A stretch of DNA of 64,000 bases from Martelella sp. HB161492 (GTDB lineage Bacteria > Pseudomonadota > Alphaproteobacteria > Rhizobiales > Rhizobiaceae): contig NZ_JAATVV010000004.1 of NCBI RefSeq assembly GCF_013184775.1, positions 310,001 through 374,000 of the forward strand, written 5' to 3'. The translations under genes and the position numbers were made by a program. This document shows, piece by piece, positions 29,476 to 40,205 of this stretch (position 1 is the stretch's first letter; the number at the start of each line of letters is the position of its first letter). The notes beneath the pieces were generated by a model. The model was not told where the DNA came from. It saw only the letters and a list, made by a program, of their open reading frames with translations, and ran no database searches.

Positions 29476-30804
29476 TTAAAAGCTTTCCCGGAGCCATTGG
29501 CCGACCCGAGCGAGTCGTCCACCGCCTCCCGATACGGCAAAACCGCGCTGGTCCCGGCCGTAGAATTCATTCTCCGCCACCTGCGGATAGATCAGCAGTC
29601 CGACTGCGGTCGAAAATGCCGGTCCCTTGGCCGCCGGGGGCAATCCGGCAACGCCCATGGGGCGTCCGATCCGGACATTGCGGCTCAGGATCCGCCGGGC
29701 CAGTTCGCTGAGCCCGATAAGCTGGCTCGCCCCGCCTGTCAGCACGACGCGCTTGCCAACCACCGAGGAAAGCCCCGAAAGCTGAATACGGTCGCGGATC
29801 AGTTCCAGCGTCTCTTCCACGCGCGCCTTGACGATGCGCGAGACGAGCGCCTTGGAAAGCTGGCGCGGCTGATCGCGCTCATCCTCGCCGATCGGCAGGA
29901 CGGAGATCAGTTCACGCTCGTCCAGGCTCGAGGCAATTGCCGAACCGTGAACGCATTTCAGCCTTTCTGCATCTTCCATCCGGGTCGAAAGACCGCGGGC
30001 GAGATCTGTCGTCACATGACGTCCGCCAAGGCTGATGGCGTCGGTATGAACCAGCTTACCCTCGGCAAAGACCGAGATCGTCGTCGTGCCGGAGCCCATA
30101 TCGATCGCCGCGCAGCCAAGCTCGACTTCATCATCGACAAGCGCGGCCAGACCGCTGGCATAGGGCGTTGCGACCATGCTTTCGACCGACAGATGCGCAC
30201 GGTTGACACACAGCTCGAGATTGCGCAGCGCCAGGCGTTCCGCCGAGACGACGTGAAGATCGACGCCGAGATTTTCGCCATACATGCCGAGCGGATCGCG
30301 GATGCCGCGTTCACCATCCAGCGTGAAGCCCGTCGGCATTGAGTGCAGAACCTGGCGTTCCTCGCTCATCGAACGGCGCGAAACCGCCGACAGGACCCGC
30401 TTCAGATCCGAGGAGTCCACTTCCTGACCGCCGAGATCGATGGTGGCGGAATAGGTGTCGCTGGTCAGCCGTCCGGCCGAAACATTGACGAGCAGGCTGT
30501 CAACCGTCAGGCCCGCCATCCGCTCTGCGGCGTCGACGGAAAGGCGGATGACATGTTCAGCCGCGTCCAGATCAACGATCACGCCGTTCTTGATGCCGGC
30601 AGAGCGCTGATGGCCGATACCGATCACCTCGATCGCATGGGTGCGGCCGGGTAGAACCTTGCTCTCGCTGCGCGGGGTCAGCCGGGCGATCATGCAGACC
30701 ACCTTAGAGGAGCCGATATCCAGCACGCTGACAATGTGGGTACGCTTCGACGACGGCGCGCGAACACGTGGCAGACCCGATTGAGAGGAGCCGAACAAGC
30801 TCAT
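29476..30804 (-). CDS. ftsA: Cell division protein FtsA
   Basis: Actin-like ATPase of 442 residues that tethers FtsZ to the membrane. Phosphate-1 motif VSVLDIGSSKVVCMIARL near residue 25, the AAIDMGSGTTTISVF second phosphate loop, VVLTGGASQLIGL adenosine motif, and a C-terminal amphipathic membrane helix (RVGQWLRESF). Its ATG overlaps the ftsQ stop (CTATGA), so translation is coupled. The N-terminus is about 20 residues longer than in Escherichia coli. Confidence 0.97.
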   Translation of the reverse strand: MSLFGSSQSGLPRVRAPSSKRTHIVSVLDIGSSKVVCMIARLTPRSESKVLPGRTHAIEVIGIGHQRSAGIKNGVIVDLDAAEHVIRLSVDAAERMAGLTVDSLLVNVSAGRLTSDTYSATIDLGGQEVDSSDLKRVLSAVSRRSMSEERQVLHSMPTGFTLDGERGIRDPLGMYGENLGVDLHVVSAERLALRNLELCVNRAHLSVESMVATPYASGLAALVDDEVELGCAAIDMGSGTTTISVFAEGKLVHTDAISLGGRHVTTDLARGLSTRMEDAERLKCVHGSAIASSLDERELISVLPIGEDERDQPRQLSKALVSRIVKARVEETLELIRDRIQLSGLSSVVGKRVVLTGGASQLIGLSELARRILSRNVRIGRPMGVAGLPPAAKGPAFSTAVGLLIYPQVAENEFYGRDQRGFAVSGGGGRLARVGQWLRESF

Positions 30805-31718
30805 AGACGCACTCCCTTGTTCTTGAAGCTTTTCTTGAGCTGCTCAACCTCGGCGTCGCGGCGCTCCAGCGCGTCCGGCGTCAGCTGAATGGCAATGCGG
30901 TCGTCGAGACGCAGATCGATTGCGGCGATCTCGCGCTCGAGAATCTGACGGGTCTCTTCCAGCGATTTGAGCCTTGCGACCGCAGCGTCCGTGCCCGTCT
31001 CCGGCAGTTTCACAATCATGCCGTTGTCGAGATAGATATCCCAGCGGCGGCCGTCGATACGCTTGTAGGCGCGAACCCGGTTTGAAAGTTCCGGCCAGCT
31101 GGTCAGCAGGCTGTCGAGATCCTTCGCCGCCAGATTGGCGCCCTGCCCCAGAACCAGAGGCAGGCGACGGAATTTCGCTTCGGTGAGTGCACCGATGACA
31201 TTGCCGCTTTCCTCGATCATCAGCAGGCTGCCATCTTCCTGCTGCCACAGCGCATAGGGCTTGCGCTCTTTCAGCGAGATTTTCAGCGTGTTCGGATAGA
31301 TCTTCCGGATATCGGCATCGGCGACCCAGGGCAGATTGAGAAGCTGGCCACGGGCGCGGTCGATATCCAGACCATGCAGCGAAATCGATGTATCGAGATC
31401 CAGGCTCTGCAGCACGGCAATTTCGGAGGTCTCGACATTGCCGGAGATCTGGATGTCGTCGATCGAGAAGCCGCTGAGCTCGATGGCAGCGCGCGACAGC
31501 TGTTCGCCATTGCCGGCAACCATCACGGCATTGACGCCGCAGGCGGCAAAGAACACCACGGCCACGACACTGCCGAGATGGCGCGGGATCGGCGTGCGGC
31601 CGGTTGCAAGGTTCGACAGCGACCGTGCAACACGGCGAGCCGGACGCGGCAACGACCGGGCGCCATCGGGCGCTGCGGAGCGTTCCGTGCGGTCATATCC
31701 GCCTTGTTTGCCGGTCAT
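30801..31718 (-). CDS. ftsQ: Cell division protein FtsQ
   Basis: Bitopic membrane protein of 305 residues that links early and late division proteins. Basic cytoplasmic part (1-48), one membrane segment (about 48-70), POTRA domain ([20 protein letters not shown] from about 85), then the FtsQ beta domain. The start at 31718 is chosen because its ATG overlaps the ddlB stop codon as ATGA; ten upstream in-frame codons lie inside ddlB. Confidence 0.95.
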   Translation of the reverse strand: MTGKQGGYDRTERSAAPDGARSLPRPARRVARSLSNLATGRTPIPRHLGSVVAVVFFAACGVNAVMVAGNGEQLSRAAIELSGFSIDDIQISGNVETSEIAVLQSLDLDTSISLHGLDIDRARGQLLNLPWVADADIRKIYPNTLKISLKERKPYALWQQEDGSLLMIEESGNVIGALTEAKFRRLPLVLGQGANLAAKDLDSLLTSWPELSNRVRAYKRIDGRRWDIYLDNGMIVKLPETGTDAAVARLKSLEETRQILEREIAAIDLRLDDRIAIQLTPDALERRDAEVEQLKKSFKNKGVRL

Positions 31719-32638
31719 CGCGAACACGAAGCGTCCTCCACCATCCACCGAAGAAAAGAACCAAATGCATAGCCGCCATGGGCGGCCATTTCCGGAACAA
31801 GCGAGGTCGGCGTCATGCCTGGCTGGGTGTTGACTTCGAGCCAGATGAGACCTTCATCGCCAAGGCTTTCGTCAAAGCGGAAATCCGAACGGGATACGCC
31901 GCGGCAACCGATAGCCTTGTGTGCCTGAACTGCGAGTGTTTGAATCTTTTGGTAAATATTTGGTTTAAGATCCGCCGGAAGAATGTGTTTTGACCCGCCA
32001 GGACGGTATTTTGCATCAAAATCATAGAAGCTGTGGCCCTGCGGCACGATCTCGGTGACACCGAGCGCCGCGTCCCCCATGACACCGCAGGTGAATTCAC
32101 GGCCGGCAACATAGCGCTCCACCATGACGCGGTCACCATAGGGCCAGTCGGATGCGGTCACGGATTGCGGGACCGTTTCCTGATCTTCACGGACAATCAG
32201 CACACCGAAGGATGACCCTTCATTCACCGGCTTGATGACGTAAGGCGGCTGAATGGGATGCTCGGGGCCGATATCGAAACGCATCATTTCACGGTCTTCG
32301 GCAACCGGTACGCCCGCGGCCTTGACGATCCGCTTGCTCTGCACCTTGTTCATCGCCAGGGCGGAGGCCAGAACGCCGGAATGGGTATAGGGGATTTCGA
32401 GATATTCAAGAATGCCCTGAACCAGACCATCCTCGCCGAAGGGGCCATGCAATGCGTTGAAAGCGACGTCGGGTTTCAGTGCACTCAAGACGGACGCGAT
32501 GTTGCGATCGACGTCAATGCGGCTGACGCGGTAACCTTCCGCCTCCAGCGCATCGGCGCAGGCCTTTCCCGAAGAGAGGCTCACCGGCCGCTCCGAGGAA
32601 AATCCGCCCATCAAAACTGCAACATGCAAGGCGTTCAT
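31715..32638 (-). CDS. ddlB: D-alanine-D-alanine ligase
   Basis: ATP-grasp enzyme of 307 residues that makes D-Ala-D-Ala for the peptidoglycan stem. N-terminal [13 protein letters not shown] (substrate loop), [13 protein letters not shown] (ATP-grasp loop) and [15 protein letters not shown] (metal ligands) are intact. GGGGATGGGC precedes the ATG at 32638, and two further ATG codons just upstream (for example 32644) are alternatives. It begins the ddlB-ftsQ-ftsA-ftsZ part after the largest gap of the cluster. Confidence 0.96.
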   Translation of the reverse strand: MNALHVAVLMGGFSSERPVSLSSGKACADALEAEGYRVSRIDVDRNIASVLSALKPDVAFNALHGPFGEDGLVQGILEYLEIPYTHSGVLASALAMNKVQSKRIVKAAGVPVAEDREMMRFDIGPEHPIQPPYVIKPVNEGSSFGVLIVREDQETVPQSVTASDWPYGDRVMVERYVAGREFTCGVMGDAALGVTEIVPQGHSFYDFDAKYRPGGSKHILPADLKPNIYQKIQTLAVQAHKAIGCRGVSRSDFRFDESLGDEGLIWLEVNTQPGMTPTSLVPEMAAHGGYAFGSFLRWMVEDASCSR

Positions 32639-32985
32639 GCCCATCCCCAAGCCCATGCAACGGTGTCTCCGCTGCCTGAAATCAGCACCCTGCACGAAGC
32701 AGGAAATTCATGAGACCAGTAGTGCCTCAGGATGGTTAATGAAGCGTTTACTTTGGTTAACCGGTGACGGCTTCGATTTGCGGGATGACAGTTTTCGGCC
32801 ATGCCGCCATGCGGCAAAAGCCCGGCGCCATATGGCTTTCTTCCTTCGCAGACAGGTATTCGGGCGGCGCGAAAAAAAATATTAATCTTTCGCCGATGCA
32901 GCATCGCGCCGGAGCTGGCCGACAGCGACAGGCATGCATGTTTTCAATATGTTAGCGCATGCATATCGCCGTGCCGCCTAGCGCA
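32639..32985. other. Gap inside the division cluster, between murB and ddlB
   Basis: 347 bases with no credible gene, unlike the rest of the cluster where genes touch. It could hold a separate promoter for ddlB-ftsQAZ. A CtrA-like site lies at 32736-32751. A GCATGCAT sequence occurs twice near the murB end (32933 and 32957). Confidence 0.55.
32736..32751. promoter_or_regulatory. Candidate CtrA site upstream of ddlB
   Basis: TTAATGAAGCGTTTAC differs in one base from the CtrA consensus TTAA-N7-TTAAC. It lies about 100 bases before the ddlB start. A second TTAAC follows at 32757. CtrA controls division genes in alphaproteobacteria; binding here is not shown. Confidence 0.35.
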
Positions 32986-33954
32986 TCAGACAAGCTTGTC
33001 AGGACCGAAAGGCTTGACCGCCCGACCCGGCAGAAAATCACCGATCCGCTTGATCTCCCATTCAAGCAGAATGCCGGAATGGCGATAGACCTCTTCGCGC
33101 ACGGTCTCGCCGAGATATTCCAGATCATAGGCCGAGGCATGACCGAGATTGATCATGAAATTGCAGTGCATCGGCGACATCTGGGCACCGCCGATCATCA
33201 GCGCCCGGCACCCGGCCTCATCGATCAGCTCCCAGGCAGACTTGTCGGGCGGGTTCCTGAACGTTGAACCACCGGTCTTCTCGCGGATCGGCTGAACCGC
33301 TTCACGGTGCTCGCGCACCGCATCCATTTCCTCGCGGATAACGTCACGGTCTTCTGCATGACCTTCAAACAGCGCACCGGTGAAAATGACATCCTCCGGT
33401 GGCTCGGAATGGCGGTAGCCATAATGCATATCCGCTTTCTTGATGGTCACCTTCTCGCCCTTGCGATTGACGCCGTAGATTTCCACAAGAACCGCCGCGG
33501 TTTCACCGCCATTGGCACCGGCATTCATCTTCAACGCCCCGCCGATGGAACCGGGAATGCCATAAAAGAAGGACAGTCCGCCGATGCCCTGATCCATGGC
33601 AAAGCCGGCCAGATGCTTGTCAGGCGTGATTGCGCCAACACGGATCGCCGTCTCACCAACGCGCTCAACCGCTGAAAAACCCTTGGCCGAGAGGCGCAGG
33701 ACAACACCTTTCACCCCGCCATCACGCACCAGAAGATTGGAGCCGACGCCAACCACGCTCAGTGGTACATCGTCTGGCAGTGCCTTGAGAAACGTGCTCA
33801 GATCATCCTCATCAAGCGGCTGAAACAAGAGTTCGGCCGGCCCGCCGGCGCGAAACCAGGTGATGCGGTCCATCGGAGCATTGGGAACCAGTTTTCCACG
33901 CAGATCAGAAACAGCGGGGCCGAGACGATCGATCAGCGCTTTGCCGTCAAGCAT
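32986..33954 (-). CDS. murB: UDP-N-acetylenolpyruvoylglucosamine reductase
   Basis: FAD enzyme of 322 residues that reduces the enolpyruvyl group to give UDP-MurNAc. FAD-binding stretch [39 protein letters not shown] (catalytic region), and C-terminal [19 protein letters not shown]. The PGSIGGAL and TGGSTFRNP elements mark a type I MurB-like layout common in alphaproteobacteria. It follows murC with 13 bases between. Confidence 0.96.
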   Translation of the reverse strand: MLDGKALIDRLGPAVSDLRGKLVPNAPMDRITWFRAGGPAELLFQPLDEDDLSTFLKALPDDVPLSVVGVGSNLLVRDGGVKGVVLRLSAKGFSAVERVGETAIRVGAITPDKHLAGFAMDQGIGGLSFFYGIPGSIGGALKMNAGANGGETAAVLVEIYGVNRKGEKVTIKKADMHYGYRHSEPPEDVIFTGALFEGHAEDRDVIREEMDAVREHREAVQPIREKTGGSTFRNPPDKSAWELIDEAGCRALMIGGAQMSPMHCNFMINLGHASAYDLEYLGETVREEVYRHSGILLEWEIKRIGDFLPGRAVKPFGPDKLV

Positions 33955-33967
33955 TGTCTGTTATCCT

Positions 33968-35368
33968 TCACGCAATATCAGCAAGCGCAGCCGGCAATTT
34001 CGCCGCCCAGGTGGTGATGCTGCCTGCGCCCAGCAAAACGACAAAATCGCCCGGTTTTGCAAGCTTCGCAACCTCTGAGGGCAAATTGTCTGCCGATAGC
34101 AGAACATGCGCATCGCGGTGACCGGCCGCACGCATGCGCGCCACCAGCGCTTCGGCATTTGCGCCCTCGATCGGATCCTCGCCGGCGGCATAGACCGGGG
34201 CAATGAAAACCGTATCGGCATCATTGAAGCAGCCGATGAATTCTTCGAACAGACTTGAAAGCCGCGAATAGCGATGTGGCTGATGTACGGCGATGATCCG
34301 GCCTTTGCAGGCCTCCCGTGCTGCTCTGAGCACCGAACGGATTTCGACCGGGTGATGGCCATAATCGTCGAAGATCTGCGCTCCATTCCATTCGCCGACC
34401 AGCGTGAAGCGGCGCTTGACGCCGCCAAAGCCGGCAAGTCCCTTGCGGATTGCATCTTCGGGGATATGCAGCCGGTCGGCGACGGCGATGGCCGCTGTGG
34501 CATTGGAAACATTGTGGCGGCCGGGCATCGGCAGAACGAGATTTTCAAGCCGCGCCGAGGGCCGGCGGCGGCGGCGGATATCAACGTCAAAAGTGGTGCG
34601 CGTTCCATCCATGCGGATATTGGAAAAGCGCACATCGGCCTGGGGGTTCTCACCATAGGTGACAACGCGGCGATCCTCGATCTGGCCAACGAGGCTCTGC
34701 ACTTCCGGGTGATCGAGACACATCACGCCGCAGCCATAGAAGGGAACGTTTTCGACGAACTGGCGAAAAGCCGAACGGACATTGTCAAAGGAGCCGTAGT
34801 GATCGAGATGCTCCGGATCGATATTGGTGACGACGGCAATTTCAGCGGGCAGTTTCAGGAATGTGCCGTCGGATTCGTCGGCTTCCACCACCATCCACTC
34901 TCCCTCGCCCATGCGCGCATTGGTGCCGTAAGCATTGATGATGCCGCCATTGATCACCGTCGGGTCGAGACCGCCCGCTTCCAGCAGCGTTGCCACCAGC
35001 GAGGTCGTGGTTGTCTTGCCATGGGTGCCGCCAATGGCAATCGCATCGCGAAAGCGCATCAGTTCGGCCAGCATCTCCGCGCGCCTGACGATCGGCAGCA
35101 GCCGCTCGCGCGCGGCCGCCAGTTCGGGATTGGTCCGGCGGATCGCCGACGACACGACAACCACCTCGGCATCCTTCAGATTTTCAGCGGCATGACCAAT
35201 GGCAACGTCGATACCCTTCTCCCGCAGGCGCTGAACATTGGCGCTCTCTGCCTGGTCCGATCCCTGGACGCGATAGCCGAGATTGTTCAGCACCTCGGCG
35301 ATGCCGCTCATGCCGATGCCACCGATTCCGATGAAATGGACGACACCGATCGACTGCGGCATTTTCAT
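33968..35368 (-). CDS. murC: UDP-N-acetylmuramate-L-alanine ligase
   Basis: Cytoplasmic Mur ligase of 466 residues that adds L-Ala. N-terminal Rossmann loop [20 protein letters not shown] loop [15 protein letters not shown], and the central [10 protein letters not shown]. Normal family length. An internal ATG two codons in is an equally good start. Its start overlaps the murG stop by four bases. Confidence 0.97.
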   Translation of the reverse strand: MKMPQSIGVVHFIGIGGIGMSGIAEVLNNLGYRVQGSDQAESANVQRLREKGIDVAIGHAAENLKDAEVVVVSSAIRRTNPELAAARERLLPIVRRAEMLAELMRFRDAIAIGGTHGKTTTTSLVATLLEAGGLDPTVINGGIINAYGTNARMGEGEWMVVEADESDGTFLKLPAEIAVVTNIDPEHLDHYGSFDNVRSAFRQFVENVPFYGCGVMCLDHPEVQSLVGQIEDRRVVTYGENPQADVRFSNIRMDGTRTTFDVDIRRRRRPSARLENLVLPMPGRHNVSNATAAIAVADRLHIPEDAIRKGLAGFGGVKRRFTLVGEWNGAQIFDDYGHHPVEIRSVLRAAREACKGRIIAVHQPHRYSRLSSLFEEFIGCFNDADTVFIAPVYAAGEDPIEGANAEALVARMRAAGHRDAHVLLSADNLPSEVAKLAKPGDFVVLLGAGSITTWAAKLPAALADIA

Positions 35369-36477
35369 TTTTCTGTTCCTTCAAGTGGTGCGCCGCTGGC
35401 CAGCGCCTCGGCGAGATCGGCCAGGCGCTTGGTTGCCTCTGGCTTGCCGGCCGCCCGCGCCGCTGCCGCGGATTTCTGCAGTTTCTCCGGATCATTCACA
35501 GCCTTGGTTAACAAATCCGAAAGAATGCTGACGGAAAGCTCCTCCTGGCGAATGACCCGCGCCCCGCCTGCCTGCTCCATCCGGGCTGCATTGGCCGCCT
35601 GATCATGATCGAGTGCATGCGGATAGGGCACGAAAATGGCCGGGCGTCCGATCACACTAAGCTCGCTCACAGTCGATGCGCCGGAGCGCGAGATCACCAG
35701 ATCGGCCTCGCCGATCAGTTCGGCCATATTGTTGAAGAAAGGCGTTACGGCAGCCTTGATGCCGAGCGCCGCAAAGCGCGCCCTGACATTGTCGAGATCT
35801 TCCGGTCGGGCCTGCTGGGTAACGACGATCCGCCGCCGGACCTCATCTTCTAGGGCCGCAAGGGCCGAAGGAATGGCATCGGCGAAAAAATGCGCGCCCT
35901 GACTGCCACCGAAGACCAGGAGATGAAATTCATCCTCCGGGTGGCGCTGGCGATAGGGTTTAGCCGCAGCCTCCAGAACCGCAGGCCGGACCGGGTTCCC
36001 GGTCTCGAAAATCTTTGCCCCGAATTGCGGGTCGCTGCGCGACAGGAAGCCGCCGGCAATGGCCTTCACCCTTGGTGCCAGCATGCGGTTGGCGCGTCCC
36101 ATCACCGCATTCTGCTCATGGATCATCGCAGGAATGCCGATACTGGTCGCCGCCATCAGCGGCGGAACGGTCGGATAGCCGCCAAAGCCGATCACCGCCG
36201 CCGGGCGATGCTTGAAAAACAGCGCCCGCGCCTTGCGGGTGCCGATGAACAGCGTCCATGCCGCCTTGATGAGGGCGATCGGGTTCTTCGAGCCGAAGGT
36301 TGCGGACGGCACCACATGAATATCGGCGGGAAATCTGCCGGCATAGCGCTCCGCCCGGCTGTCGGTCACCAGATGGACAGCATGCCCACGCGCCGTCAGC
36401 TCATGCGCCAGCGCCTCGGCAGGAAAGACATGCCCGCCCGTTCCACCGGCGGACAGGAAGAAACAGGATTTATCCAT
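35365..36477 (-). CDS. murG: UDP-GlcNAc transferase MurG
   Basis: Membrane-associated GT-B glycosyltransferase of 370 residues that makes lipid II from lipid I. N-terminal glycine loop [35 protein letters not shown], the [12 protein letters not shown] motif and the C-terminal donor site [20 protein letters not shown]. Three bases after the ftsW stop; overlaps murC by four bases at its end. Confidence 0.97.
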   Translation of the reverse strand: MDKSCFFLSAGGTGGHVFPAEALAHELTARGHAVHLVTDSRAERYAGRFPADIHVVPSATFGSKNPIALIKAAWTLFIGTRKARALFFKHRPAAVIGFGGYPTVPPLMAATSIGIPAMIHEQNAVMGRANRMLAPRVKAIAGGFLSRSDPQFGAKIFETGNPVRPAVLEAAAKPYRQRHPEDEFHLLVFGGSQGAHFFADAIPSALAALEDEVRRRIVVTQQARPEDLDNVRARFAALGIKAAVTPFFNNMAELIGEADLVISRSGASTVSELSVIGRPAIFVPYPHALDHDQAANAARMEQAGGARVIRQEELSVSILSDLLTKAVNDPEKLQKSAAAARAAGKPEATKRLADLAEALASGAPLEGTEK

Positions 36478-36480
36478 GGT

Positions 36481-37641
36481 CTACTCCGCAGCCACATCGC
36501 GCGGCCGTTTTTCTTCGAACATCCGGTCGGCGCGCGATCGCTTGTCGGGCCGGTCCCGGGTCAGTGCAAGGATGAAGCCGGCGCCGATACAGGTGGCGAT
36601 CATCGATGATCCGCCGGCCGAAATCAGCGGCAGCGTCATGCCCTTGGCCGGCATCAGCTGCAGGGCAACACCAATATTGATAACCGATTGCATGCCGAAC
36701 TGCAGCACCAGGCCGGCAACCGCATAACGGGCGAAATCATCGCGCTCGCGATAGGCATGGTTCAGCCCGCGCATCACGATAAAGGCGAAAATGCCGACCA
36801 GAAACAGGCAGAACAGAATGCCGAATTCTTCCGCAGCAACGGAGAACACAAAGTCGGTATGACTATCCGGCAGGCTGCGCTTGACCACCCCTTCGCCAGG
36901 CCCCGTACCGAACAGACCGCCCCGCATGATCGCCTTGGCGGCAAGGTTCACCTGCATATTATCGCCCTCGCCGGTGAGAAACCGGTCAACACGCGACGTC
37001 ACATGCGGCATCCAGGTATAGGCCCCGAGAAAGCCCGCGACAGCGCCACCCGATAGCCCGGCGATCCACAGCCACGACATGCCGGCCATGAAAAAGATAC
37101 CGCCCCAGACGACGGTCAGAAGCACGGTCTGACCGAAATCAGGCTGGGCAATCAGCAGGACGACGGAGATCACATAGAGCATCCCGGCGAAGAGATTGCC
37201 CGGAATTTCCGGATAACGCTGATGTTCTGCAAACAGCCAGGCGCAGACAATCGCAAATGCCGGCTTCAGAAATTCTGACGGCTGCAGCGAAAAGCCCGCG
37301 ATCACCACCCAGCGCCGCGAGCCATTATTGGAGGTACCGAAGAACAGCGCCGCCACCATTGCCAGCAGCGCACAGACGAGGATGACCGTGGAAAGCCGCC
37401 TGACCTGCTTCGGCGACAGAAAGGACAGACCGACCAGCGTGATGATCGAGGGAACCAGAAAAATCGCGTGCCGCCGGACGAAATAGAAGCTGTCATAGCC
37501 CAGTCGCTCCGCAACCGCCGGCGATGCGGCAAAAGACAGCATGAAGCCAATGCCCATCAACAGGATGAAGGCTGCCAGCAGATAGCGGTCAATGGTCCAG
37601 AACCAGTCGGCAATGACACCGCGCTGAACGCGACTTACCAT
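36481..37641 (-). CDS. ftsW: Septal peptidoglycan polymerase FtsW
   Basis: SEDS-family membrane glycosyltransferase of 386 residues that polymerises lipid II at the septum with FtsI. About ten hydrophobic segments. Family signatures include VIAGFSLQPSEFLKPAFAI, and the C-terminal PLISAGGSSMIATCIGAGFI. A charged tail of about 30 residues follows the last segment. Starts three bases after the murD stop. Confidence 0.96.
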   Translation of the reverse strand: MVSRVQRGVIADWFWTIDRYLLAAFILLMGIGFMLSFAASPAVAERLGYDSFYFVRRHAIFLVPSIITLVGLSFLSPKQVRRLSTVILVCALLAMVAALFFGTSNNGSRRWVVIAGFSLQPSEFLKPAFAIVCAWLFAEHQRYPEIPGNLFAGMLYVISVVLLIAQPDFGQTVLLTVVWGGIFFMAGMSWLWIAGLSGGAVAGFLGAYTWMPHVTSRVDRFLTGEGDNMQVNLAAKAIMRGGLFGTGPGEGVVKRSLPDSHTDFVFSVAAEEFGILFCLFLVGIFAFIVMRGLNHAYRERDDFARYAVAGLVLQFGMQSVINIGVALQLMPAKGMTLPLISAGGSSMIATCIGAGFILALTRDRPDKRSRADRMFEEKRPRDVAAE

Positions 37642-37644
37642 GGC

Positions 37645-39057
37645 TTACATCCCTTCCTTGGGTCTCAAAAGGGTTTCAACGCCCTCAATTTCGGCCACAT
37701 AGGCGGCAAAGGCTTCGCCACGATGCTCAAAACTTCTGAACTGATCCCAGCTGGCACAGGCCGGTGACAGCAGCACGACCGGCGCGTCATGGGGATCGGC
37801 AGCTGCATCTTCCGCAGCCGCGGCAACAGCCTTGTCCAGCGTATCACACATGACATGATCAACCGCGTCCCCCAGCGTTTCGGCAAAGGCATCGGCGGCT
37901 TCTCCGATGAGATAGGCGCGGGCAACCTTCGGAAAGAAGGCACCGAGAGAGGTGATACCGCCCTGCTTCGGCCGGCCGCCGAGAATCCAGTAGATCCGGT
38001 CGAAAGTTGCCAGTGCGGGCGCTGATGCATCGGCATTGGTCGCCTTGGAATCATTGACGAACAGAACCCGCCCGCGCCGCGCGACCGGCTGCATGCGGTG
38101 CGCAAGTCCGGGAAAGCTGGCGATGCCAGCCACGATTTCCGCGTCCGAAAGACCCGCTGCGAGACAGGCAGCGATAGCTGCAGCAGCATTCTGACCGTTA
38201 TGGGCGCCCTTCAGCGCAGTCTGGGCCGAGAGGTCGACAACCGGGAACACGGCCTTGTGGTCAATCCTGAGCACCGCCGCGCCATCGAAAACCAGGCCTT
38301 CACTGACGGTACCAAGCTCTTTCGAAACGCGCGCGACCCGATGCCCTGCTGCGTCAAGCCGGGCGGCGATCGCCCGTGTATAGCTGTCATCGGCGGCAAT
38401 CACAGCCACGACAGATTTTGCAACCAGCCGCTCCTTGATGGCAGCGTAATGCGCCATGTCGCCATGCCGGTCGAGGTGATCCGGCGTCACATTGAGCAGA
38501 ATGCCGACATCGGGATCGAGACTTGGGGCCAGATCGATCTGGTAAGACGAGCACTCGACGACATAGAAACGCCCGGCGGCCGGTTCTGCCAGGCTCAGCA
38601 CGGCGGTGCCGATATTGCCGCCAAGCTGGACATCGAGCCCGGCTTCTTCGAGAATATGGGCAATCAGCGCTGTCGTCGTCGACTTTCCATTGGTTCCGGT
38701 AATGGCGATCAGCGTCGCCTCGGGCGCATGGAGCCGCCGTTCGCGGCAAAACAGTTCGACATCGCCGATAATCTCGACACCGGCGGCCTGGGCCAGCTTT
38801 ACACTCCAGTGTGGCACGGGATGCGTCAGAGGCACGCCGGGCGACAGCACAAGCGCGCCAGTCTCGCTCCAGTCGAGCGCGCGCAGATCACCGACGGGAA
38901 TGCCCTCGGCACGCGCGCGTTCGACCATTTCGTGCTTGTCGTCAAAGGCAGTAACAAGAGCACCGCCAGCAACCAGCGCATGCGCGGTTGCCAGTCCCGA
39001 ACCGCCAAGGCCGAAAAGGGCAACCTTCCTGCCGGAAAATGAAGTGACCGGAATCAC
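37645..39057 (-). CDS. murD: UDP-N-acetylmuramoyl-L-alanine-D-glutamate ligase
   Basis: Mur ligase of 470 residues that adds D-Glu. The N-terminal [18 protein letters not shown] loop, ATP loop [15 protein letters not shown], and [19 protein letters not shown] (metal/substrate site) are present, with the C-terminal [13 protein letters not shown]. Between mraY and ftsW in the usual order. Confidence 0.97.
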   Translation of the reverse strand: MIPVTSFSGRKVALFGLGGSGLATAHALVAGGALVTAFDDKHEMVERARAEGIPVGDLRALDWSETGALVLSPGVPLTHPVPHWSVKLAQAAGVEIIGDVELFCRERRLHAPEATLIAITGTNGKSTTTALIAHILEEAGLDVQLGGNIGTAVLSLAEPAAGRFYVVECSSYQIDLAPSLDPDVGILLNVTPDHLDRHGDMAHYAAIKERLVAKSVVAVIAADDSYTRAIAARLDAAGHRVARVSKELGTVSEGLVFDGAAVLRIDHKAVFPVVDLSAQTALKGAHNGQNAAAAIAACLAAGLSDAEIVAGIASFPGLAHRMQPVARRGRVLFVNDSKATNADASAPALATFDRIYWILGGRPKQGGITSLGAFFPKVARAYLIGEAADAFAETLGDAVDHVMCDTLDKAVAAAAEDAAADPHDAPVVLLSPACASWDQFRSFEHRGEAFAAYVAEIEGVETLLRPKEGM

Positions 39058-39067
39058 GGGCGCAATC

Positions 39068-40168
39068 CTATCTGAGCTTCAGCGTTGCAAGGCCGAGCAG
39101 CGCCAGGCCGAAGGAGATGATCCAGAAGCGGATCACCACCTGGCTTTCGGTCCAGCCGAGTTTTTCAAAATGGTGATGGATAGGCGCCATCAAGAAGACC
39201 CGCTTGCCCGTTCGCTTGTAAACCGCGACCTGAATGATGACCGACATGGCTTCCAGAACGAAGAGCCCGCCGATGATAGCCATGACGATCTCATGCTTGG
39301 TGGCAACGGCGACGGAGCCGATCAGCCCGCCAAGTGCGAGAGAGCCGGTATCGCCCATGAAGATGGCGGCCGGCGGCGCGTTGAACCACAGAAACCCCAT
39401 GCCGGCACCGATGACGGCGCTGAGGATCACCACCAGCTCTCCGGTTCCCGGCACGTAGTTGATCTGCAGATAATTGGCGAAAACCGCGTTACCGGCGACA
39501 TAGGCAATCACCGCAAAGGAACCGGCGGCAATGATCACCGGAACCGTTGCCAGACCGTCGAGCCCATCCGTGAGGTTGACCGAATTTCCGGCTGCCACGA
39601 TGACGAAGGCGCCGAAGGGAACGAAGAACCAGCCGAGATTGAGGACCAGATCCTTGAAGAAGGGAAAGGTCAGCGCCGTTGCCAGATGGCTGTCCGTCGG
39701 GCTGGCGATCACCGAAGCGCGCATCATGAAAAACACGGCAATGCCGGCAATGATGAATTCGAAAAACAGCCGTTTGCGGCCGGAGAACCCCTTGTCCGAT
39801 TGCTTGGTGACCTTCAGATAGTCATCATAAAAACCGATGGCGCCAAAGCCGAGCGTGACGAGCAGCGTTGCCACGACATAGGCGTTGGAGAGGTCCGCCC
39901 ACAGCAGCGAGGCACCGACGATACCGGCGAGGATCATCAGCCCGCCCATGGTCGGCGTGCCGGCCTTCTTGAAATGGGTCTGCGGTCCGTCAGCGCGGAT
40001 CGGCTGCCCCTTGCCCTGGCGGATCCTGAGCGCGGCGATGATGGCCGGACCGAACAGGAAAACGATCAGCGCCGAGGTGAAAACCGCAGCGCCGGCACGA
40101 AAGGTGATATAACGGAACAGATTGAAAAACTGGAACCGGTCGGCCAATTCCACGAGCCAAATCAGCAT
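39068..40168 (-). CDS. mraY: Phospho-N-acetylmuramoyl-pentapeptide transferase
   Basis: Integral membrane enzyme of 366 residues that transfers phospho-MurNAc-pentapeptide to undecaprenyl phosphate, forming lipid I. Signatures: [23 protein letters not shown] (catalytic Asp pair), [10 protein letters not shown], and the magnesium-site [13 protein letters not shown]. The ATG at 40168 has GGAAAGGGGCG upstream; a 20-codon extension to 40228 is rejected since it would put basic residues before the first membrane segment and has no ribosome site. Confidence 0.97.
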   Translation of the reverse strand: MLIWLVELADRFQFFNLFRYITFRAGAAVFTSALIVFLFGPAIIAALRIRQGKGQPIRADGPQTHFKKAGTPTMGGLMILAGIVGASLLWADLSNAYVVATLLVTLGFGAIGFYDDYLKVTKQSDKGFSGRKRLFFEFIIAGIAVFFMMRASVIASPTDSHLATALTFPFFKDLVLNLGWFFVPFGAFVIVAAGNSVNLTDGLDGLATVPVIIAAGSFAVIAYVAGNAVFANYLQINYVPGTGELVVILSAVIGAGMGFLWFNAPPAAIFMGDTGSLALGGLIGSVAVATKHEIVMAIIGGLFVLEAMSVIIQVAVYKRTGKRVFLMAPIHHHFEKLGWTESQVVIRFWIISFGLALLGLATLKLR

Positions 40169-40205
40169 AAACGCCCCTTTCCGGCGACAGCAACCCATAC
40201 GCCCC

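Noticed and set aside
28173-29711. 512-codon plus-strand open frame
   Set aside because: Antisense to ftsZ and the end of ftsA; no recognisable protein features.
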